DNA of 64,000 nucleotides from Chryseobacterium taiwanense (GTDB lineage: Bacteria; Bacteroidota; Bacteroidia; Flavobacteriales; Weeksellaceae). Shown in pieces: positions 7,486 to 15,898 of the stretch (position 1 is its first letter; each line of letters begins with the position of its first letter). Location of the stretch: the NCBI RefSeq assembly GCF_000813825.1, contig NZ_JWTA01000015.1, positions 296,403-360,402 on the forward strand, in the 5' to 3' direction. The notes under the pieces are model-generated. The model saw nothing but the letters and a program-made list of their open reading frames with translations. It was not told the DNA's origin and made no database searches. Position numbers and translations under genes: made by a program.

Positions 7486-8553
7486 CTATTTTCCGGTCAC
7501 AGGATTTTTTCTTTCATACGTATTGTTATCAAAACTAATTTTATAGTTTGATTTAAATAACGTACTCGGCTGATAATAATCCGTGGTAATTACCTGTGCT
7601 CCGCTTTCTTTTGCCTTTTCAAATCGCGAATAATCTTCATTTCTCGCTTCCATTGTATCTGCATCGGCTCTTGTTCGGACAATGTATCCTTGTTTTACCA
7701 GATCAGCGATTTTCGGGCTTGGATCATTCATAAATAAAACAGCAGATTCAGGAGTTCCCGGTGTGGAGTTGGTAAAAACCATTCTCCCTTTCAGAGACGG
7801 ATGGTCTTTCATATACAAATCTCTGTTTTCACTATTATTGTCAAGGACGAATAAGAATTTTCCTTTAGCCTCTTTTACTTTTGGCCAGTTTTTATTTACA
7901 ACGGCTTCATTCAGCGTTTTATAAGAACCGCGAATGTCATCCGGGGTAATTATTTTATTTTTGCCTAAATACTTTTTCAATTCATTATCCAAATCATCGA
8001 AAAGTTTTGACGTATAATGTTCAGGCTCTGTTCCGAACTGATTGGCTTTTCCGTCTTTGGGTTCAAGGGTAATGAAAACGGGATCGTGATCAGAATGTGC
8101 ATCAGACCATTTTTTCAGGTCTTTTAAACAATCTTCCAACGTGTAATATTGAGTTTGATAATCAATATCCGTAATATGAATCATTTTATAGCCCGGGTTT
8201 TTCATTTTCCCTTCCGGATCGAAAAGTTGGGTAGTTTTTACAAGGTCTAAAATTTTCGGATGAGCATATTTTCCGCCTTTGCTGTCTGCATATACATCAA
8301 TTTCAAGATTTCTCAAGCCCAGATCCAATTGTTGAGGGATTGGAATATGTTCATATTGAATTCTCGGAAGAAAATGTAAAGAATCTTTTTTTGATAAATA
8401 ACTGTATACTTCCGGAAGAATTGCCTTTTTATAAGAATTGTGAGAACCAATTACCTGAATTTCATTGATTTTTAAATCATTTAAATGCTGAGATTGAGAC
8501 CACAAAAGGTTTAACGAAGATAAATACAAACCTAAGAAAACTGCCTTTTTCAT
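7486..8553 (-). CDS. Exported phosphoinositide-specific phospholipase C-like protein (Ca-dependent, PLC-C1 type)
   Basis: 355 residues. A signal peptide (residues 1-20, ending LLWSQ) is followed by a TIM-barrel phosphodiesterase domain. The first catalytic His is H38 in VIGSHNSYK. Supporting motifs are LRNLEIDVYAD (metal-binding E/D), FITLEPKDGK and the late TRADADTMEARNEDYSRF region typical of bacterial PI-PLC-like proteins. It should cleave phosphoinositides or related phosphodiesters outside the cytoplasm. The flavobacterial substrate is unknown. It is transcribed alone, divergently from the SusC gene. Confidence 0.85.
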   Translation of the reverse strand: MKKAVFLGLYLSSLNLLWSQSQHLNDLKINEIQVIGSHNSYKKAILPEVYSYLSKKDSLHFLPRIQYEHIPIPQQLDLGLRNLEIDVYADSKGGKYAHPKILDLVKTTQLFDPEGKMKNPGYKMIHITDIDYQTQYYTLEDCLKDLKKWSDAHSDHDPVFITLEPKDGKANQFGTEPEHYTSKLFDDLDNELKKYLGKNKIITPDDIRGSYKTLNEAVVNKNWPKVKEAKGKFLFVLDNNSENRDLYMKDHPSLKGRMVFTNSTPGTPESAVLFMNDPSPKIADLVKQGYIVRTRADADTMEARNEDYSRFEKAKESGAQVITTDYYQPSTLFKSNYKISFDNNTYERKNPVTGK

Positions 8554-8573
8554 TACTTCAATTTTTGTAACGG

Positions 8574-8581
8574 CAAAATTA
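8574..8581 (-). promoter_or_regulatory. -7 element of the phospholipase gene
   Basis: TAATTTTG on the minus strand matches TAnnTTTG exactly, 20 bases before the ATG. A near-match to the -33 TTTG (ATTGG) lies at the right distance. Confidence 0.5.
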
Positions 8582-8805
8582 GCAGGTCTTTTACCAATCT
8601 TTTTACATCTTATGTTAAGTGTTTTTTATGATTATGTGAATGTTTTTAAATACAAATAAACTTTCCTTTAATAAAGGATATTTGGTGTAAAAGCTTCTTT
8701 ATATTTTATTCATTTTAAGATAATATTACGTTAAACTACTTTTAGCTTAAACGTTTTTACTTTGTATGCCGAAAAATAAAAACTAACGACGGGCAGAAAT
8801 GAAAA

Positions 8806-8829
8806 CCACTGTTGCGGGAACAACAGTGG
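8806..8829 (+). promoter_or_regulatory. Terminator-like hairpin in the susC leader
   Basis: Perfect 9-bp stem CCACTGTTG / CAACAGTGG with a 6-base loop, followed by CTTTTATT. It lies 46 bases before the susC start and downstream of a possible promoter (TACTTTG at 8758-8764). It could end a short leader RNA (attenuation) or mark a small RNA. A second stem (AAGTAAA with TTTACTT) follows just before the start codon. The rest of the gap 8554-8875 shows nothing else. Confidence 0.5.
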
Positions 8830-8875
8830 CTTTTATTAAGCAAGTAAACGTCATGCAATTACTTTACTTAATGAT

Positions 8876-11800
8876 ATGTACCACAAAATTAATTTTTTTA
8901 AGTTTAAAAAACTAATTCCGATTGCATTAATCTTCTTGGTGGCGAATCAGGCTCAAGCAGAAGAATTTTCGGTAAACTATTCTGTTTCTTCACAGGTAAA
9001 TGAAACCATTACCGGAACAGTAACAGATCAAGACGGATCGAAGATAGAAGGCGCAAAAGTCACTGTCTTAGAAACCGGAGCAACAGCAATGACAGATGCT
9101 TCAGGAAATTTTTCTATTTCTGCATCTATCGGGCAAACATTATCCATTTCTTATGATGGATATGGATCACAAACGATGAAGATTTCAAGCACTTCCATTT
9201 CGGTGAGCTTAAAATCTAAAAAAGAGGCAACTTCTATCGAAGAAGTGACTTTGGTAGGTTACGGTTCTCAGAAGAAATCAGATTTAACGGGAGCAATAAG
9301 CCAGTTGAAAGCTGAAAACTTCAAAGAAGGAATGAATATTTCCGTTGATAATCTGATGCAGGGAAAAGTAGCAGGAGTTCGTATCGTTCAGACGAGCGGT
9401 GAACCGGGAGCAGGAGTTAACGTTTCTATCAGAGGGATCGGTTCCATCAGAAGTGGAAGTACTCCTTTATTCGTTGTAGACGGCGTTCCGTTGAGTAATG
9501 ATGCAGTAAGCGCACAGTCTCCGAATGTCGGTCTGGGAAATACATCCGCAAAAAATCCATTAAACTTTTTAAATACAAGTGATATTGAATCTATTACTGT
9601 GTTGAAAGATGCTTCTGCAGCGGCAATTTATGGTGCAAGAGGTTCAAACGGGGTTGTCTTGGTAACGACAAAAAGAGGAAAGAAGGGTGAGCCAATGTTT
9701 ACTTATGATACGTATTTAGGCTTTTCTTCTGTGATTAAAAAATTAGATTTGATGGCTGCGGATGAATATAGAGCTGCAGGAATCAATAAATTATATGATC
9801 ATGGCGGAAATACAGACTGGCAGGATGAGATCTACAGAAATGCCGTTTCATCCAATCATTCGGTGTCTTTTTCAAGATCTACGGATACAGGGAACTATTT
9901 TGCCTCTCTTTCTCATCTGGACCAGGATGGGATCGTTCTAAACAGTGGATTTAAAAGAACAACAGCCCGTTTAAACGCTGAAGAATCTTTCTTTGATAAC
10001 AAGAGATTAAAAATTAAACTAAACCTTACGGCGAGTGATATTAAAGAAACAGGGATTCCAAATGGTGGAAATGCAGGATCTGACGGACAGGTAATTATCC
10101 ATGCTTTGATGGCGAATCCTACACGTTCTGTGTATGATGAAACTGGAGGTTATACCAATTTCAACATGAATGCTCACTACAATCCTCTGTATTTATTGAG
10201 CATCTATAATGATAAAACCAATACATTCAGAGTATTGGGGAATACAGAAGCAACGTTGAGAATCTTACCCGGATTAAATTATAAATTCAATTTGGGGATT
10301 GATAAAACAATGTCGGAAAGAAATACAACTATCTATCCGAACGTTACCGACAGAACACCAAAAGGAATGTATGTTCAGGCAAATCTTGATTCTTACAATG
10401 TGCTTTTAGAACATTATTTAACCTATGATTTTAATCTTAATAGACATAATTTTAATGTTTTAGGAGGTTTCTCTTATCAGAAGTTTAAATCTACAGGAAC
10501 ATATTTCGGAGTAAAAGATATTGCTGCTCAAGGAGCGGGAATTGCTCCGGAACTGAATCCCGGATATTCAGGAACGGCATTTGTTCCGGGAGCGGGATAT
10601 GCTCAGGAAAATGAATTACAATCCTATTTCGGAAGGGTAAATTATAATTTTGATAAAAAATATTTATTGACAGCTTCATTAAGAGCAGACGGTTCCACAC
10701 GTTTTGGGAAAAACAACAAATATGGATATTTCCCTTCTGTAGCAGTAGGTTGGACGGTTTCTAATGAAAATTTCCTTAAAGATTCTCAATTGATTAATGA
10801 ATTAAAACTAAGAGGAAGTTGGGGACAAACCGGTAATCAGGAAGTACCGAACAAAATTACACAGGCAAGTTCTTCTTTAACTCAGGCTGCTGGATATTAT
10901 TTATATGACAATTTAAATTTGATCAATGGAGTTTCGATCAACAGAACCGTAAATCCCGATCTGAAATGGGAAGTTGTGGAACAAACTAACATTGGAGCTG
11001 ATTTCAGTTTGTTGAAAAACAAATTGTACGGATCATTGGAATATTACCACAAAACAACAAAAGATCCTATTTTAAATATTCCTTCAAGACCTTTAAGTCC
11101 TACAAGTACCGTATGGAAAAATGTTGATGCAAAAATTGTGAACAAAGGTTTTGAATTCTCTTTAGGTTCAGAAATTATTAAAAATGAAAACTTCACCTGG
11201 AATTTTGATGTAAACGGAGCTACAGTAAATAACGTGGTGAAAGATCTTCCTGTTTCTGCCATTTATTCAGGGGAAGTTTCAGGACCTGGACTTTCCGGAG
11301 TTACAGCAAATATTTATAAGAATGGTTATGAGGCGGGATCTTTTTATATGTATAATTATTTGGGAGTTGATGCCAACGGAAAATATATTTATGAAGACAT
11401 CAATGCAGACGGAAGAATCGATCAGAATGACAGAAAAATCTTCGAGGGGGCAATTCCTAACTTCACTTTCGGGATCAATTCTTATATGAAATACAAGAAA
11501 TTTGATTTTGCGTTTTCATTTATTGGACAGACAGGAGGGTATTTGGTGAATAATACCGCATTGGATTTAAATATCAATAACTTGGCTTCGGATAGAAACG
11601 TTTTGAAAAACTTCTATGATTCTGGAGCAAATTTCACAAACCAGCCGCAATTATCTTCTTTATATCTTGAAAAATCAGATTTTCTTCGTCTGAACAATGT
11701 GAGATTAGGATATACTTTTGATATCAATCAATTGAAATTCCTGAGAAGCATTAATCTTTATGTGAGTGCACAGAATTTATTTACCATTACAAGCTACACA

Positions 11801-11920
11801 GGGTATGATCCTCTTGTAGATACCAACAAACAGGTGGGAGGGAACCAATCGCTTGGAATTGATTATACGACATATCCGTCTGCGAAGACTTTCATTTTGG
11901 GAGCAACTGTTAAATTTTAA
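8876..11920 (+). CDS. SusC/RagA family TonB-linked outer membrane transporter
   Basis: 1014 residues. The signal peptide covers about residues 1-28 (LIFLVANQAQAEE). Next is a carboxypeptidase-regulatory-like domain (about 40-115, GTVTDQDGSKIEGAKVTV), and then the plug with LVGYGSQKKSDLTGAIS, IRGIGSIRSGSTPLFVVDG and VLKDASAAAIYGARGSNGVV, all hallmarks of SusC. The C-terminal 22-strand barrel ends in an aromatic residue (FILGATVKF). It works with the SusD-like lipoprotein encoded 18 bases downstream to import an oligosaccharide or peptide-like ligand using TonB energy. No glycosidase or regulator is adjacent, so the ligand is unknown. Confidence 0.95.
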   Translation: MYHKINFFKFKKLIPIALIFLVANQAQAEEFSVNYSVSSQVNETITGTVTDQDGSKIEGAKVTVLETGATAMTDASGNFSISASIGQTLSISYDGYGSQTMKISSTSISVSLKSKKEATSIEEVTLVGYGSQKKSDLTGAISQLKAENFKEGMNISVDNLMQGKVAGVRIVQTSGEPGAGVNVSIRGIGSIRSGSTPLFVVDGVPLSNDAVSAQSPNVGLGNTSAKNPLNFLNTSDIESITVLKDASAAAIYGARGSNGVVLVTTKRGKKGEPMFTYDTYLGFSSVIKKLDLMAADEYRAAGINKLYDHGGNTDWQDEIYRNAVSSNHSVSFSRSTDTGNYFASLSHLDQDGIVLNSGFKRTTARLNAEESFFDNKRLKIKLNLTASDIKETGIPNGGNAGSDGQVIIHALMANPTRSVYDETGGYTNFNMNAHYNPLYLLSIYNDKTNTFRVLGNTEATLRILPGLNYKFNLGIDKTMSERNTTIYPNVTDRTPKGMYVQANLDSYNVLLEHYLTYDFNLNRHNFNVLGGFSYQKFKSTGTYFGVKDIAAQGAGIAPELNPGYSGTAFVPGAGYAQENELQSYFGRVNYNFDKKYLLTASLRADGSTRFGKNNKYGYFPSVAVGWTVSNENFLKDSQLINELKLRGSWGQTGNQEVPNKITQASSSLTQAAGYYLYDNLNLINGVSINRTVNPDLKWEVVEQTNIGADFSLLKNKLYGSLEYYHKTTKDPILNIPSRPLSPTSTVWKNVDAKIVNKGFEFSLGSEIIKNENFTWNFDVNGATVNNVVKDLPVSAIYSGEVSGPGLSGVTANIYKNGYEAGSFYMYNYLGVDANGKYIYEDINADGRIDQNDRKIFEGAIPNFTFGINSYMKYKKFDFAFSFIGQTGGYLVNNTALDLNINNLASDRNVLKNFYDSGANFTNQPQLSSLYLEKSDFLRLNNVRLGYTFDINQLKFLRSINLYVSAQNLFTITSYTGYDPLVDTNKQVGGNQSLGIDYTTYPSAKTFILGATVKF

Positions 11921-11938
11921 TTTAAGTTAAAAGAAATC

Positions 11939-13705
11939 ATGAAATCTAAATTTTTAAATATTAATAAAATTGTTTTATCCATTGCCGTATTATCATTAGT
12001 GGGATGTACAAATCTGGATGAAAAAGTAATCGATGAGGTTTTGGGTTCTGAAGTTGCAGATCCTGAAGCGGCTTTGGCTGCAGCTTATAGTCAGTTGGGT
12101 GAAGGAACTTTTGTTGACCATGGAAGTGTTTTCGCTTTGCAGGAATATTCTACCGATGAAGCTATATTACCAACAAGAGGAAGTGACTGGGGAGATGGTG
12201 GAAAATGGAGAGCGATGCACGAATTCACTTGGGATGCAAACAGTGATGTTGTAAAAACAACCTGGAACCAATTGAATTTTGGAATTACAAAATCTTTAAC
12301 AGCTATTTCGAGTGCAAGCAAAAGTACAGGAACGAATAAAGCTTTATTTTTAGCAGAAGCGAAAGGATTGCTAGCGTTCTATACGTATACAACGATTGAT
12401 TTGTTTGGACAGGCTCCCTACAGAGATCCGGATAATATTAATGCTCCGATTCAAATCAGAAAAGCGGAAACTACAATTGATGATCTTATTAAAGAAGTAG
12501 AAGGAATTCTTCCGGATTTGGCAGATATTAAAACGAAAAATACACACGCCGGAAGATTTACAAAACAGGCGGCTTATGCATTTTTGGCAGATATGTATCT
12601 GAACAGAGCCGTGTTGAAGAATAAAACTTCAGGGAATTTCAACTTTCTGGAGCAAGCGGTGAGTGGAAGTGGAACGGATATGGATAAAGTGATTATGTAT
12701 TCTGATCTGTTAATTAATAATTCAAATTTCAGCTTAGAATCTAATTATTTCCACAATTTTGATATCAATAACGATACGAGTAAAGAAATGATTTTTACGA
12801 TCGTTCAGAAGAAGATTGCCAACTCAGATAAAGGATCAGATAATGACTTGGCATATATGTCAATGGAAAGAATCCAGAAGCCTTCACCGGATAACAGAGG
12901 AACAAATGCAAACTGTGTTACCCCTGAATTCTATTATTCTTGGAACGGAAACCATGATGATCCTCGTTTCCAAAGAACGTATCAGTATGAAGACGGAACG
13001 TGGTTCAGAAATGACGGGACAGATGTAAGTGTACCTTCAACAAGCAAAGTAGAGGGAACAGGAAAACCTTGGTTCCATTTTAACAGAGGATTGCAGGTGG
13101 GGCAACAATACGGTCCAAAAATTCTTGCTAACGGAAATTTTGATATGACTTCTGATGGAAGAATTAAAGTCTATAAATTATTTACAGAGAAAAATACAAC
13201 CCTAGCTGCGGATTTTACTCCTGAATTGAATTTTGATAATCCTTCAGAAGCGGTATTTACACAAGCTCAAATTAACAGAGGAGTAAGAAACTTTAAGTTT
13301 GAATTTGATCCAGGACTAGGAAATAACGGAACAAGTGGAATGGACGTTCCATTGTACAGGCTAGGAACGATCTACATGATGAGAGCAGAAGCGTATTTCA
13401 GAAACGGAAACGTAACGGCTGCTTTGGCTGATGTAAATAAATTAAGAACAAGCAGAACCAATGATGCTTTAAAAGGAAATACTTCAGGTGTTGCAATTAC
13501 TTCTTTGGATGCAAATACATTAGTAAAAGAATCCGGATTTGAATTGTATTGGGAATTGTACAGAAGAAAGGCATTGATCAGATTCGGAAAATTTGATTTG
13601 GCAGGAACTGCGAAACCAGCTTCTCAACCTTATAGAAGAATTTTCCCGATTCCTCAGGCAACTATTGATGCATCAAAGGATTTTACCCAGAATCCCGGAT
13701 ACTAA
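11939..13705 (+). CDS. SusD/RagB family outer-surface lipoprotein
   Basis: 588 residues with a lipoprotein signal (VLSLVGCTNLDEK). The body is the TPR-rich SusD fold: N-terminal YSQLGEGTF, then FLAEAKGLLAFYTYTTIDLFGQAPY, AYAFLADMYLNRAVL, YRLGTIYMMRAEAYFRNGN and the C-terminal signature LYWELYRRKALIRFG ... RIFPIPQATI. It caps the SusC barrel and binds the ligand. It is followed by a strong terminator, so susC and susD make a two-gene operon. Confidence 0.95.
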   Translation: MKSKFLNINKIVLSIAVLSLVGCTNLDEKVIDEVLGSEVADPEAALAAAYSQLGEGTFVDHGSVFALQEYSTDEAILPTRGSDWGDGGKWRAMHEFTWDANSDVVKTTWNQLNFGITKSLTAISSASKSTGTNKALFLAEAKGLLAFYTYTTIDLFGQAPYRDPDNINAPIQIRKAETTIDDLIKEVEGILPDLADIKTKNTHAGRFTKQAAYAFLADMYLNRAVLKNKTSGNFNFLEQAVSGSGTDMDKVIMYSDLLINNSNFSLESNYFHNFDINNDTSKEMIFTIVQKKIANSDKGSDNDLAYMSMERIQKPSPDNRGTNANCVTPEFYYSWNGNHDDPRFQRTYQYEDGTWFRNDGTDVSVPSTSKVEGTGKPWFHFNRGLQVGQQYGPKILANGNFDMTSDGRIKVYKLFTEKNTTLAADFTPELNFDNPSEAVFTQAQINRGVRNFKFEFDPGLGNNGTSGMDVPLYRLGTIYMMRAEAYFRNGNVTAALADVNKLRTSRTNDALKGNTSGVAITSLDANTLVKESGFELYWELYRRKALIRFGKFDLAGTAKPASQPYRRIFPIPQATIDASKDFTQNPGY

Positions 13706-13745
13706 AGAACAAGTTTTCTTCATATAAACGATTATTTTTGCAAAT

Positions 13746-13783
13746 AACAAAGCGAAGGAGTTTTCTCTCTTCGCTTTGTTTTT
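13746..13783 (+). terminator. Terminator of the susCD operon
   Basis: Arms AACAAAGCGAAG and CTTCGCTTTGTT (12 bp) with an 11-base loop, then TTTT. Confidence 0.85.
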
Positions 13784-13792
13784 ATCAATAGG

Positions 13793-13845
13793 AATGGGCT
13801 TTAGCCCATTTCAAAATTCAAAATTCTTATTTGGCTTTAGCCAAA
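13793..13845. repeat. Pair of TTTAGCC palindromes
   Basis: Two short inverted repeats 20 bases apart: AATGGGCTTTAGCCCATT (13793-13810) and TTTGGCTTTAGCCAAA (13830-13845). They share the core GGCTTTAGCC. They lie between convergent genes, where a dispersed palindrome family would be tolerated. Confidence 0.55.
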
Positions 13846-13863
13846 ACTTAAGATATTTAAAAA

Positions 13864-14418
13864 TTATTCCGCATTCAACATTCCTAATTCTCCGAAATGT
13901 TTTTTAAACTTCTGAATTTTTGGGCCAACAACCGCGCTGCAATAAGGCTGCGTTGGGTTTTCATTGTAATATCCTTGGTGATATTGTTCTGCAGGCCAGA
14001 ACTTATCGAATTTCGTTAATTCTGTTACATAAGTTCCTGCCCATCTTCCTGATTCGATCGAAACTTTGATCGCTTCTTCAGCTTTTGCTTTTTCAGCATC
14101 ATCTTTATAATAAATCACAGAACGATATTGCGTTCCGATATCATTTCCCTGTCTGTTTAACTGTGTAGGATCGTGAAGGAAGAAGAAAACATCCATCAAT
14201 TGCTCATAAGAAATAATCGAAGGATCGTAGGTAATTTGTACGACTTCTGCATGTCCTGTTTCTCCTGTGCAAACTTCCTGATATGTTGGATTATCTTTAT
14301 GTCCTCCGGAATATCCGGAAATAGCAGATTCTACCCCTTTCAGCATATTAAAGCAGCTTTCCACACACCAGAAACATCCGCCACCAAAAGTAATTTGCTC
14401 TAAATTATTGTTATTCAT
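13864..14418 (-). CDS. msrA: Peptide-methionine (S)-S-oxide reductase MsrA
   Basis: 184 residues. Reduces methionine-S-sulfoxide in proteins and free methionine. The active-site motif GGCFWCVE is at residues 13-20 with the catalytic Cys15. Further family motifs are SGYSGG, YQEVCTGETGHAEVVQITYDP, FFFLHDPTQLNRQGNDIGTQYRS and the ending YYNENPTQPYC with a possible recycling Cys. There is no fused MsrB. It stands alone on the minus strand, with no signal peptide, so it is probably cytoplasmic. Confidence 0.96.
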   Translation of the reverse strand: MNNNNLEQITFGGGCFWCVESCFNMLKGVESAISGYSGGHKDNPTYQEVCTGETGHAEVVQITYDPSIISYEQLMDVFFFLHDPTQLNRQGNDIGTQYRSVIYYKDDAEKAKAEEAIKVSIESGRWAGTYVTELTKFDKFWPAEQYHQGYYNENPTQPYCSAVVGPKIQKFKKHFGELGMLNAE

Positions 14419-14625
14419 TCTAAGTTGATTATGTATTTAATTGTTTTCTCTTTACAAGTTGATGTAACGAAGAAAAACCAATCAAAAATATGAAAAACTT
14501 TTTCAATTAATGTCTATTCATATTTTCTAAAAATGAATTGTAATCATAGATGAGGCAAATTATTTTAGACTAAAAATAAAATATACCAATCAGCTTGATC
14601 TGCACGATCTGCGAGATAAAATTTT

Positions 14626-14782
14626 AAACACAAAGAATTTACTTTAAAATTGGATATTTCAAGTGGGCAAAGAAGAATCAACAAGTTGATTGGATGAAGC
14701 TATAACAGTAGCCTTGTGTAGCAAATTTATTTGCTTTTGCCTTCTACAAATTAAACGTTCAGTAATTGAAATCTTTGCGTTT
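14626..14782 (-). repeat. 157-bp dispersed repeat, copy 2 (opposite orientation)
   Basis: Reading the minus strand, it starts AAACGCAAAG (14782) and ends CTTTGTGTTT (14626). The two palindromes AGCAAATAAATTTGCT and AATCAACTTGTTGATT sit at the same relative places as in copy 1. The gap 14419-14843 holds this copy, an ATCTCGCAGATCGTGCAGAT piece just outside its end (14596-14616, minus strand) and a terminator, but no gene. Confidence 0.65.
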
Positions 14783-14798
14783 AAAATAAAAACAAAAA

Positions 14799-14820
14799 AA
14801 GCACCCTAAAAAGGATGCTT
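14799..14820 (-). terminator. Terminator of the ROK kinase gene
   Basis: Arms AAGCATCC and GGGTGCTT on the minus strand (one G-T pair), 6-base loop, then seven T. Confidence 0.8.
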
Positions 14821-14843
14821 AGTATTATTTAAAAATGTTTCAG

Positions 14844-15812
14844 TTATTTTTCCCAAACCAAAGCACTTGCTCCTAAAATGGCAGCGTCTGCTTCGTCTAG
14901 TTCACTGAAAACCAATTTTACTTTATTTCTGAAAATTGGAAGAAGGTTTCTTTCCATATGAAGTTTTGTCGGCTTTAAGATAAAATCTCCTGCTTTGATG
15001 ACTCCTCCAAACAAAAGAATGGCTTCCGGAGAAGAGAACATCACAAAGTTGGCTAAAGCTTCTCCTAATTTCTGTCCTGTATATCTGAACACTTCAATAG
15101 AGATTGGATCTCCTTTTAGCGCACATTCATGTACTGTTTTAGAATTGATCGCCTCTTCAGGATATTGGTTCAGCATAGACTCCGGGAATTCTGCTCTCAT
15201 TTTCTTTGCGGTAATCGAGATACCTGTTGCAGAAGCATAGGCTTCAAGACTTCCTTCAGAACCTGTACTCCAATGTTTTCTACCGCCCGGTTTTACGATC
15301 GTATGACCTAATTCTCCGGCAAAACCATCGTGTCCATAGATTAATTTACCTCCTGCAATGATTCCGCTTCCTACACCGGTCCCTAAGGTAATCATGATAA
15401 AATCTTTCATTCCTCTTGCAGCCCCGAAAAGCATTTCCCCAATAGCAGCGGCGTTAGCATCATTGGTTATTGTACAAGGCAACCCAAATTTAGCTTTCAT
15501 CAGTTCTGCAAAAGGAATGACTCCTTTCCATGGTAAATTGGGAGCTTGTTCTATAGTTCCTGTATAGTAGTTGGCATTTGGAGCTCCTACTCCTATTCCA
15601 TCAAAATTTTTCTCTTTTCCGTGGCCGTTGATCATGGGATGAACAGCTTCGTATAAAGCGTCAATATATTCCTCTACAGTAGGGTAGGCGTCCGTTCGGA
15701 TATTTCCTTTTTCAAGAACTTCACCTCGGTGGTTTACCACCCCAAATTTTGTGTTCGTTCCGCCAATATCAATTCCTAGCGCAACATGTTTTGACAAATC
15801 TACTAATGACAT
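14844..15812 (-). CDS. ROK family sugar kinase, probable glucokinase, lacking the zinc cysteines
   Basis: 322 residues. Uses ATP to phosphorylate a hexose. The ATP phosphate-binding motif GIDIGGTNTKFG is near residues 14-25, and TLGTGVGSGIIAGG and the sugar-contact region TNDANAAAIGE are in place. The usual ROK zinc motif (CxCGxxGCxE) is replaced by HWSTGSEGSLE, so the three cysteines are missing although the Gly and Glu remain. It lies 86 bases beyond the iron-uptake operon on the same strand. Its sugar is not certain and N-acetylated sugars are possible. Confidence 0.88.
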   Translation of the reverse strand: MSLVDLSKHVALGIDIGGTNTKFGVVNHRGEVLEKGNIRTDAYPTVEEYIDALYEAVHPMINGHGKEKNFDGIGVGAPNANYYTGTIEQAPNLPWKGVIPFAELMKAKFGLPCTITNDANAAAIGEMLFGAARGMKDFIMITLGTGVGSGIIAGGKLIYGHDGFAGELGHTIVKPGGRKHWSTGSEGSLEAYASATGISITAKKMRAEFPESMLNQYPEEAINSKTVHECALKGDPISIEVFRYTGQKLGEALANFVMFSSPEAILLFGGVIKAGDFILKPTKLHMERNLLPIFRNKVKLVFSELDEADAAILGASALVWEK

Positions 15813-15898
15813 TTCTATTCTAAAATTCTAAAACGCTAAAATTATAAAAAAGATCTTAGTTATTAGACGATTAACCACATATTTATTGAAAAAATATT

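Noticed and set aside
8799..8915. 38-residue frame in the susC leader
   Set aside because: It runs through the hairpin into susC and has no family. The hairpin explains the sequence better.
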